From Stramenopiles sp. TOSAG23-6 (Eukaryota > Sar): a stretch of 11,589 nucleotides of DNA. The stretch covers positions 1 through 11,589 of the forward strand of contig LT636217.1 of assembly GCA_900128565.1 (NCBI GenBank), written 5' to 3'. The first letter of the stretch is position 1; every line of letters begins with the position of its first letter. The notes below the pieces were generated by a model. It was given only the letters and a program-made list of their open reading frames with translations. It was not told the origin of the DNA and did not search any database. This document shows, piece after piece, positions 1-6,401 of the stretch. Made by a program: the position numbers and the translations under genes.

Positions 1-109
1 ATGTATTTTGAAAAAATATTTCAAAAAAAATTCTAAAAAATTTGTTAGGTACAAAATTTACTATAAAAAAAAATTCGATTTTTTTGTTAAAAAAAAAAAT
101 AAAACCTAC

Positions 110-659
110 TTTTTGAATCTTGGATAATGACTTCTAAATCGGACAGACCTGTATAGTGAAACAAATAATGTAAAACATTTAAAATTTTGTGACAACTAAA
201 ATTCTTAGGTACAAAATTTCGTATGAAACCAAAAAAAATAAATAAATTTGAAATTCATGATGAAATCATACACAATTCAAACACTAAATGGAGTCTCTCT
301 TTGTGTGAAAAAATATCTAGTAGTGATATTATATTGGGGTGTGGTAGTAATTGAAATTCCTTTAGTAATTTGATTTCACGAAGTGTTACTACGCCTACAC
401 CTTCAGCTGTATTTTCCATACGCATTTTCTTTACAGCTACTTGAGTTCCAGAATGTTCATTATCTGTTGCCAAATAAACCGTCCCAAATGTTCCTTTTCC
501 CAGTTCTTTTCCCTTTGTATATCTATGCCATCCTACTTTTTGTGTACTTACATTTATATTTGATGTAAGTGTAGAACTCACATGTGTAGATGAAAGTGTA
601 CATGCTTTTTTTAAGGTTTTTGAATCAGTCAAGCCAACGTTTTTTCGTTTTGTAGACAT
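110..659 (-). pseudogene. Truncated mirror copy of the CDK7-like kinase (exons 1-2)
   Basis: This is the left-arm image of kinase exons 1 (272-659) and 2 (110-148), identical to 3606-3993 and 4117-4155. The copy includes the Gly-rich loop, the catalytic Lys of AVKKM and the helix-C LREI motif. Positions 1-109 mirror the whole of intron 2, and the window ends exactly where exon 3 would begin. HRD, DFG and the rest of the kinase are absent, so this copy could not encode an active enzyme within the window. If the palindrome is an assembly artefact, this copy does not exist as a separate locus. Confidence 0.85.
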
Positions 660-1486
660 GGTGGTTGAAATTGTACTCTAAAGAGTGTACGTAGTGTTGA
701 ACACTGTTCGATGAACGATTTGCCAAGCTAATCTATACCGTATCACAACGCTTGGATATATATTCAATACTTTATTTATATTTGAGCAAGTCAATCACTG
801 AAAAACACTATTGTTATTATTATTATACTCTGTTTTTTTTTAGTATACGTAGTGTGCGAGGTGTAGTCAATGATAGTGAGAGTACTTGATTCGCACTTGA
901 TTCCTTGACTACGACTTTCTAACCCTAACCCTAAACACCAAACACAAGCAACAACACTCCATGGATTTGGTTTTAAAATTGCGGATTTCGTGTATACTTT
1001 CGAAAGTTGAAAAACGACAAATAAAAACCATTAGTATTATATCTTGAAAAACGTATCTCATTTTTCATTCTTTTCAAATTACAGTTGTTTATTGCTTCAT
1101 AATAAAACTAATTTGGGATAATTTCTCATTTTTCATTCTTTTCAAATTACAGCTAGTTGACCAGCTAGTTGAACCAGGCTTTCAACAAATGATCTTGTAA
1201 ATCATATATATGATTTTATTCAAAAAATGTACATCAGGTATGTACCAACTAAATATAGCTACTTATTATATAGAACAAGATGTCGTATCTATATGTATAT
1301 ATGATACGTATTTTGATGATAATAATACTAATAATGGTTATTCGATTTCTATATTGGATACGATTTCTATAATACCGTATATTTTAAATCAGTACCGGGT
1401 GTACGCCTAGGAGGGAATAGATTTTAATATAAATAAAGACATTTTAAAATCAAAATTGTAAAACATTTTTACTCAAAAAATAATTA
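660..1486 (-). other. Mirror copy of the intergenic region upstream of the kinase
   Basis: This is the exact inverted copy of 2779-3605. It carries the same telomere-like CCCTAACCCTAAA run (about 920-937), the same 29-bp direct repeats (1056-1084 and 1124-1152) and the same AT-rich putative promoter. I see no independent gene. The 66-codon plus-strand frame at 1210-1410 has no recognisable domain and sits in non-coding sequence. Confidence 0.85.
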
Positions 1487-1930
1487 TTACACTTCATATG
1501 TACATTCACCCGTTACCTGGTTCCAATAGAAAGCCAGTGAATTCGTGTTTGTATTAATCACACTCACCCACAAATTTTGTTTTTTGGATTGTCTTTTTTT
1601 TTGTCTAGGGTTAGGGGTAGTAGAATCATTGATTTCGTGTCGTTCAGAATCATTTATGTTTTTCCTTGTATTGTTTTTATTATTATTCAAAATACGTAAA
1701 TTCTGCTCTTCATCTATTTCATCTCTTGTGCGTATTTTAAGTTGAGAAAAATGTGTCATATCATCAAAATGTTCAACAGTACTAGGGTTAGGGTTGGAAT
1801 TTTTTTCAATATCATCATTATCATTCAATACATCAATCATATGATGATTTTCAATATTTTCAACAATTTCAATATTTTCATCATCAGCATCATCATCATA
1901 ATCATCATAATCATTATAACCATCAGTCAT
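1487..1930 (-). CDS. Mirror copy of the acidic WW-like protein gene
   Basis: This frame is identical to 2335-2778 on the other arm: a 147-residue product with an Asp-rich N-terminus and a WW-like C-terminus. Its 5' side runs into the palindrome centre, as does the right-arm copy. Whether it is a second gene or an artefactual duplicate depends entirely on whether the palindrome is real. Confidence 0.6.
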   Translation of the reverse strand: MTDGYNDYDDYDDDADDENIEIVENIENHHMIDVLNDNDDIEKNSNPNPSTVEHFDDMTHFSQLKIRTRDEIDEEQNLRILNNNKNNTRKNINDSERHEINDSTTPNPRQKKRQSKKQNLWVSVINTNTNSLAFYWNQVTGECTYEV

Positions 1931-2334
1931 TATTTTTTTCAGCAAATAATTTAACAATTGTTAAATGAAATTTGAGAAATAAATTACTTCCACATCCTTG
2001 ACTCAATTCATCATGAATTGTACAAAAATATTTCGAAAAAATTTTATATTTTTGTTAGGTATGAAATTTCGTATGAAAAAAAAAAAAAAAAAAAAATAAA
2101 AAAAAAAAAAAAAATTTAAAAAAAAATAAAAATTTTTATTTTTTTTTAAATTTTTTTTTTTTTTTTTATTTTTTTTTTTTTTTTTTTTTCATACGAAATT
2201 TCATACCTAACAAAAATATAAAATTTTTTCGAAATATTTTTGTACAATTCATGATGAATTGAGTCAAGGATGTGGAAGTAATTTATTTCTCAAATTTCAT
2301 TTAACAATTGTTAAATTATTTGCTGAAAAAAATA
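1931..2334. repeat. Palindrome centre: back-to-back introner 3' halves and poly-A/poly-T
   Basis: Reading outward on the right arm, poly-T runs into CATACGAAATTTCATACCTAAC (core octamer TACCTAAC at 2204-2211), then CGAAATATTTTTG, which is the 3' half of the intron family seen throughout the window. The mirror image occupies the left side (octamer at 2054-2061). The upstream half of the element and any upstream exon or promoter of the WW-like gene are missing, replaced by the inverted copy. The segment therefore probably belongs to a 5'-UTR or early intron of that gene. Confidence 0.75.
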
Positions 2335-2778
2335 ATGACTGATGGTTATAATGATTATGATGATTATGATGATGATGCTGATGATGAAAATATTGAAATT
2401 GTTGAAAATATTGAAAATCATCATATGATTGATGTATTGAATGATAATGATGATATTGAAAAAAATTCCAACCCTAACCCTAGTACTGTTGAACATTTTG
2501 ATGATATGACACATTTTTCTCAACTTAAAATACGCACAAGAGATGAAATAGATGAAGAGCAGAATTTACGTATTTTGAATAATAATAAAAACAATACAAG
2601 GAAAAACATAAATGATTCTGAACGACACGAAATCAATGATTCTACTACCCCTAACCCTAGACAAAAAAAAAGACAATCCAAAAAACAAAATTTGTGGGTG
2701 AGTGTGATTAATACAAACACGAATTCACTGGCTTTCTATTGGAACCAGGTAACGGGTGAATGTACATATGAAGTGTAA
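2335..2778 (+). CDS. Small acidic protein with C-terminal WW-like domain
   Basis: The product is 147 residues from the ATG at 2335; an in-frame TAA at 2302 limits upstream extension. The N-terminus is rich in Asp, Asn and Glu (MTDGYNDYDDYDDDADDE), the middle is polar, and a basic KKRQSKKQ stretch precedes the end. The last ~28 residues resemble a WW module: LW, then FYWNQVTGE, with the usual second Trp replaced by Tyr (CTYEV, then stop). WW domains bind proline-rich peptides, often in splicing or transcription factors, but the altered second aromatic and truncated end make binding uncertain. Telomere-like CCCTAACCCTAG units inside the gene encode NPNP (2470-2483) and TPNP (about 2647-2660). 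An introner-like 3' half lies just upstream. Partners are unknown, and missing upstream exons are possible. Confidence 0.6.
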   Translation: MTDGYNDYDDYDDDADDENIEIVENIENHHMIDVLNDNDDIEKNSNPNPSTVEHFDDMTHFSQLKIRTRDEIDEEQNLRILNNNKNNTRKNINDSERHEINDSTTPNPRQKKRQSKKQNLWVSVINTNTNSLAFYWNQVTGECTYEV

Positions 2779-3605
2779 TAATTATTTTTTGAGTAAAAAT
2801 GTTTTACAATTTTGATTTTAAAATGTCTTTATTTATATTAAAATCTATTCCCTCCTAGGCGTACACCCGGTACTGATTTAAAATATACGGTATTATAGAA
2901 ATCGTATCCAATATAGAAATCGAATAACCATTATTAGTATTATTATCATCAAAATACGTATCATATATACATATAGATACGACATCTTGTTCTATATAAT
3001 AAGTAGCTATATTTAGTTGGTACATACCTGATGTACATTTTTTGAATAAAATCATATATATGATTTACAAGATCATTTGTTGAAAGCCTGGTTCAACTAG
3101 CTGGTCAACTAGCTGTAATTTGAAAAGAATGAAAAATGAGAAATTATCCCAAATTAGTTTTATTATGAAGCAATAAACAACTGTAATTTGAAAAGAATGA
3201 AAAATGAGATACGTTTTTCAAGATATAATACTAATGGTTTTTATTTGTCGTTTTTCAACTTTCGAAAGTATACACGAAATCCGCAATTTTAAAACCAAAT
3301 CCATGGAGTGTTGTTGCTTGTGTTTGGTGTTTAGGGTTAGGGTTAGAAAGTCGTAGTCAAGGAATCAAGTGCGAATCAAGTACTCTCACTATCATTGACT
3401 ACACCTCGCACACTACGTATACTAAAAAAAAACAGAGTATAATAATAATAACAATAGTGTTTTTCAGTGATTGACTTGCTCAAATATAAATAAAGTATTG
3501 AATATATATCCAAGCGTTGTGATACGGTATAGATTAGCTTGGCAAATCGTTCATCGAACAGTGTTCAACACTACGTACACTCTTTAGAGTACAATTTCAA
3601 CCACC
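2779..3605 (+). promoter_or_regulatory. Intergenic region and putative promoter of the CDK7-like gene
   Basis: This is an 827-bp AT-rich region between two same-strand genes. Visible elements are a TTTAGGGTTAGGGTTAG telomere-like (telo-box-like) run at about 3330-3346 and two 9-bp GAATCAAGT repeats (3362-3370, 3373-3381). Those repeats lie between inverted GTAGTCAA/TTGACTAC octamers (3353-3360, 3395-3402). A TATAAATA stretch lies near 3484-3491, and CCACC precedes the start ATG. The first ~60 bases are presumably the 3' end of the WW-like transcript. Element roles are inferred from position only. Confidence 0.45.
3113..3209. repeat. 29-bp direct repeat pair upstream of the kinase
   Basis: A 29-base sequence beginning CTGTAATTTGAAAAGAATGA occurs identically at 3113-3141 and 3181-3209, 68 bp apart. 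The first copy is preceded by a short repeat of CAACTAGCTG. Both copies are mirrored in the left arm. The pair may be a local duplication or a regulatory element. Confidence 0.85.
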
Positions 3606-5645
3606 ATGTCTACAAAACGAAAAAACGTTGGCTTGACTGATTCAAAAACCTTAAAAAAAGCATGTACACTTTCATCTACACATGTGAGTTCTACACTTAC
3701 ATCAAATATAAATGTAAGTACACAAAAAGTAGGATGGCATAGATATACAAAGGGAAAAGAACTGGGAAAAGGAACATTTGGGACGGTTTATTTGGCAACA
3801 GATAATGAACATTCTGGAACTCAAGTAGCTGTAAAGAAAATGCGTATGGAAAATACAGCTGAAGGTGTAGGCGTAGTAACACTTCGTGAAATCAAATTAC
3901 TAAAGGAATTTCAATTACTACCACACCCCAATATAATATCACTACTAGATATTTTTTCACACAAAGAGAGACTCCATTTAGTGTTTGAATTGTGTATGAT
4001 TTCATCATGAATTTCAAATTTATTTATTTTTTTTGGTTTCATACGAAATTTTGTACCTAAGAATTTTAGTTGTCACAAAATTTTAAATGTTTTACATTAT
4101 TTGTTTCACTATACAGGTCTGTCCGATTTAGAAGTCATTATCCAAGATTCAAAAAGTAGGTTTTATTTTTTTTTTTAACAAAAAAATCGAATTTTTTTTT
4201 ATAGTAAATTTTGTACCTAACAAATTTTTTAGAATTTTTTTTGAAATATTTTTTCAAAATACATCACCACTTTCACCAAGTGATACAAAAACATATATGC
4301 TTCATATTCTACGGTCAGTCTCACATTGTCATAATAATTGGATTATGCATGTATGTTTTTTTTTTTTTTTTTTTAAATTTTTTTTTGTATGAATTTTTTT
4401 TTCGTACGAAATTTTGTACCTAACAAATTTTCAAAATTTTTTTTTTTGAAATATTTTTCCGAAATACATCGAGATTTAAAACCAAATAATTTTTTTCTTG
4501 GTGTTGACCATCAACTAAAGTTGGGTGATTTTGGTGCAGCCAAGGAATATGTATGTACTCATAATGAACACACACGAAATATTTTGAATAAAGATTATTT
4601 TTGTGTGAAATTTGTGAAATTTTTGAAATTTTTGAAATTTGAAAAAAAAAAAAAAAAAAAAAAAATTTTGACCAATTTTTAATCTGTACATAAATTTCAC
4701 AATACATGCATCTCCTGAACGACAATATCATAATGTAATGGTGACTATATGGTATCGTCCTCCTGAATTACTGTTTGGTTCAAGAAATTATGGTGTTGGT
4801 GTTGACATGTGGTCTATTGGTTGCATTTTTGCTGAATTATTACTGAAAAAACCTTTTTTAGCAGGTCAAAATGTTTGTTTTTTTTCTCAATTTTTTTTTT
4901 TTCGTAGGTAATTTTGTACCTAACAAATTTTCAAAATTTTTTTTTTTGAATTTTTGTTCAAAATATTTATATTTATTATGAACCTTTTCAAAGTTTTTTT
5001 TNTTTTATTTTTTTTTGGTATGAAATTTTGTACCTAACAAAACCCAATATATAGACAAAAAAAAATATTTTTTTACAAAAAATGAATTAGATCAACTAGG
5101 AAAAATGTATGTTTTTTTTTTTTTCAAATTCAAAGTTTTTTTTCGTACGAAATTTTGTACCTAACAAAAAAAAATTTCAAATATTTTTCCAAAATACATA
5201 TTTCATTATTTAGGAACACCAACTGAAGCCATTTGGCCCGGTATGACGTCATTACCATCATATATTGGTTTTACACCATGCAAAGCACCACCACTAAAAT
5301 CATTATTTATTGGAGCATCCAGCGCAGCTGTTGATCTTATATCTAAATTACTCATGTACGCTTTCATCGTTTTTAATTTTTTTTTTTTTTTTTAAATTTT
5401 TTTTTTTTTCAATTTTTTTTTTCAATTTTTTTAATTTTTTTTTTTTTTTTTTTCATACGAAATTTTGTACCTAACAAAAAAATAAAAAAAAAATTTCAAA
5501 TATTTTTTTTCAACATAGTTATGATCCTTCGAAGCGTATTTCTGCTAAAGAGGCGTTACGTCATAAATATTTCACAGAAGGTGTTCAACCAACACAACCA
5601 AAAAACTTAGCAGCAGCAGTGAAATTATCATCTAAAAGGAAATAA
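3606..5645 (+). CDS. CDK7: CDK7-type cyclin-dependent kinase (CDK-activating / TFIIH kinase)
   Basis: Eight exons (3606-3993, 4117-4155, 4265-4350, 4470-4550, 4708-4872, 5084-5106, 5200-5355, 5519-5645) join to 354 codons, close to animal CDK7 (346). Seen: Gly-loop [11 protein letters not shown] (~residues 55-64), Lys77 of AVKKM, helix-C Glu95 (LREI), [15 protein letters not shown] (171-178), DFG (191-193), [24 protein letters not shown] and the CDK7-like KYFTEG tail. By family knowledge CDK7 pairs with cyclin H and MAT1, activates other CDKs and phosphorylates the RNA polymerase II tail in the nucleus. Ser200 matches a conserved T-loop phosphosite, but His206 replaces the usual activating Thr. 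Introns 1 and 7 are GT-AG. Introns 2-6 were placed by protein alignment and end in AT, so their edges can slide a few bases. Exon 6 is only 23 nt. A nearby AATAAA follows at 5684. Confidence 0.9.
3994..4116 (+). mobile_element. CDK7 intron 1, introner-like, GT-AG
   Basis: The intron runs from GTATGATTTC to CACTATACAG and leaves the frame [12 protein letters not shown] intact. It carries the family core TTTCATACGAAATTTTGTACC with the variant octamer TACCTAAG (4052-4059). After the core its 3' half is unlike the others and ends in a normal polypyrimidine-CAG acceptor. It may be an older or hybrid copy. Confidence 0.8.
4156..4264 (+). mobile_element. CDK7 intron 2, introner copy with non-AG 3' end
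   Basis: It starts GTAGGTTTTA, then poly-T, ACAAAAAAATCGAA, poly-T, ATAGTAAATTTTGTACC, octamer TACCTAAC (4214-4221), and ends TTTTTCAAAATACAT. Cutting after ACAT gives a gap-free match to CDK7 (IIQDSKTPLSPSD). A GT-AG alternative (donor at 4160, acceptor after 4232) is in frame but inserts about ten extra residues absent from the family. Confidence 0.7.
4351..4469 (+). mobile_element. CDK7 intron 3, introner copy splitting the HRD motif
   Basis: It begins GTATGT plus poly-T, holds the 10-bp palindrome TTCGTACGAA (4401-4410) and TACCTAAC (4417-4424), and ends TTTTTCCGAAATACAT. Flanking exon bases are CAT and CGAGAT, so only this junction restores His-Arg-Asp. The nearest AG (CGAG, 4470-4473) would delete Arg-Asp of the catalytic loop. 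The exon ends in CAT and so does the intron, a direct duplication at the junction. Confidence 0.85.
4551..4707 (+). mobile_element. CDK7 intron 4, different body but same GTATGT...ATACAT ends
   Basis: This 157-nt intron lacks the TACCTAAC core and has poly-A instead of poly-T, plus tandem GAAATTTTT units. Its termini (GTATGTAC and CACAATACAT) match the other copies. No AG exists between the in-frame TGA upstream and the ASPERQY coding sequence, so an AG acceptor is excluded if the T-loop is to be kept. Confidence 0.8.
4873..5083 (+). mobile_element. CDK7 intron 5, two introner cores in one intron
   Basis: TACCTAAC occurs at 4917-4924 and again at 5031-5038, each after an ATTTTG core, so one copy may have inserted into or beside another. 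The assumed junction joins AGQN to ELDQL with no gap against CDK7; both edges read AAAATG, so the exact cut is ambiguous. A GT-AG option (donor at 4865, acceptor after 5054) is in frame but inserts extra residues. Position 5002 is N. Confidence 0.65.
5002..5002. other. Ambiguous base (N) within poly-T of CDK7 intron 5
   Basis: This is the only non-ACGT base in the window. It sits in a long T run and marks uncertain homopolymer sequence, so poly-T lengths in these introns should not be over-read. Confidence 0.98.
5107..5199 (+). mobile_element. CDK7 intron 6, compact introner copy with ATACAT end
   Basis: This is the cleanest and shortest copy (93 nt): GTATGT, poly-T, TTTCGTACGAAATTTTG, TACCTAAC (5158-5165), then AAATATTTTTCCAAAATACAT. 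The junction gives [12 protein letters not shown], matching CDK7 without a gap. The nearby TTTAG acceptor at 5209-5213 is out of frame with both possible GT donors. Confidence 0.85.
5356..5518 (+). mobile_element. CDK7 intron 7, introner-like, GT-AG
   Basis: It starts GTACGC, has long poly-T, the core CATACGAAATTTTGTACC, TACCTAAC (5468-5475) and a family-like 3' half that ends CAACATAG rather than ATACAT. The junction gives LLIYDPSKR. It shows that the same element family can also carry a regular AG end. Confidence 0.85.
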
Positions 5646-5987
5646 GAGAGATTTTAATTAGACAATAATTTGTAGGTATGAAAAATAAAAAATCTTAAGA
5701 TTTCGTGTTTTTTTCGGGGTTTTCTTCGGAGATTTTTTTTCAAAATTCAAAAATATTCAAAAAAATTCAAAAATATTCAAAAACAACAACACATATAGCA
5801 GCACAGCAGCAGCACTGAAGGCAAGGGAGGCTCCACCTTTTCTATTTCTGTGTAATAAACACTAGCTCTACAACATTTACGTACATAGATATGATATACT
5901 AACTAAGTGTATCAAGTATATTTGTGATATTTTGTCTTTGTAACATAACAAAACCTCCGAAAAACTCGTGAGTAGTAAATTTAAATT

Positions 5988-6026
<39 letters not shown>

Positions 6027-6117
6027 ACCAACAACAATACCAACAACACTATTTAAACACACTATTTAAACAAACAAACAAACAAACAGACACAAAAACA
6101 AACACGAAATCAAAGCG
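5646..6117 (+). other. Intergenic region with simple repeats
   Basis: This holds the CDK7 3' UTR (AATAAA at 5684-5689), interrupted AAATATTCAAAA-type repeats and short CAGCAG runs. A second AATAAA lies at 5854-5859. The probable 5' UTR of the next gene ends in AAAC and CAA-rich sequence just before its ATG. I see no open frame of interest. Confidence 0.6.
5988..6025. repeat. (AAC)n microsatellite
   Basis: About twelve uninterrupted AAC units are followed by AATACC-interrupted units. They lie in the presumed 5' UTR of the downstream gene, which also has AAAC tetranucleotide repeats at about 6065-6090. Confidence 0.95.
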
Positions 6118-6369
6118 ATGGTGTATACTACTATTATTTTCTTGTGTTTGTTTTCCGTTCTATCGGTTCTATCGTCAATGGCTGAAGTTATTGAAGCTTT
6201 TGAAGCTATTGAACCTATTTCTATATCAAATGCTCGAGGTGGTCTCTACACCATTCGTTCTGTTCCAATAGATGTTACAAGTCTTACAAGGAGTAGTAGT
6301 AGTATAGGAATGAATAAGAAGAAGAGTAATACAAAACATTCAATGTTTGTTTTTTTTTCATCATACATT

Positions 6370-6401
<32 letters not shown>

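Larger units (their letters stand above)
1..4264. repeat. Perfect 4.26-kb palindrome (two 2132-bp inverted arms, no spacer)
   Basis: Position x is complementary to position 4265-x wherever I compared the arms: both ends, the poly-A/poly-T centre, and all mirrored reading frames, which are identical in length and translation. The centre lies between 2132 and 2133 with no loop. Homopolymer lengths match between arms. The left arm ends at the window start, so its true outer limit is unknown. The right arm continues into unique kinase sequence at 4265. The right arm is the native copy, because the kinase is complete only there. Such exact identity fits either a very recent inverted duplication or a fold-back assembly or amplification artefact; I favour the artefact. 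Confidence 0.97.

Noticed and set aside
920-940. CCCTAA repeat as a chromosome end
   Set aside because: It is only two to three units long, internal, and mirrored by the palindrome; a real telomere would be a long terminal array.
2855-3055. 66-codon minus-strand frame (mirrored at 1210-1410)
   Set aside because: It lies in AT-rich intergenic DNA, has no domain and no supporting signals; the nearby ATCATATATATGAT is a short AT palindrome expected by composition.
4233-4264. GT-AG version of CDK7 intron 2 (donor at 4160, AG at 4231-4232)
   Set aside because: It is in frame but inserts about ten Phe-rich residues made of introner sequence into a region that otherwise aligns gap-free with CDK7.
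4389-4731. Plus-strand 97-codon and minus-strand 103- and 61-codon frames around CDK7 exon 4
   Set aside because: They read through introner poly-T/poly-A and contain no recognisable domain; only the HRD-DFG part is real, and it belongs to exon 4.
4865-5083. GT-AG version of CDK7 intron 5 (donor at 4865, AG ending 5054)
   Set aside because: It is in frame but replaces the family AGQN with a Lys/Phe-rich insertion; the gap-free alternative is preferred, though not proven.
4156-5199. U12-type AT-AC introns
   Set aside because: TACCTAAC loosely resembles a U12 branch site and AT-AC edges are possible, but the 5' ends read ATGTATGTTT rather than ATATCCTT, so the match to the minor spliceosome is weak.
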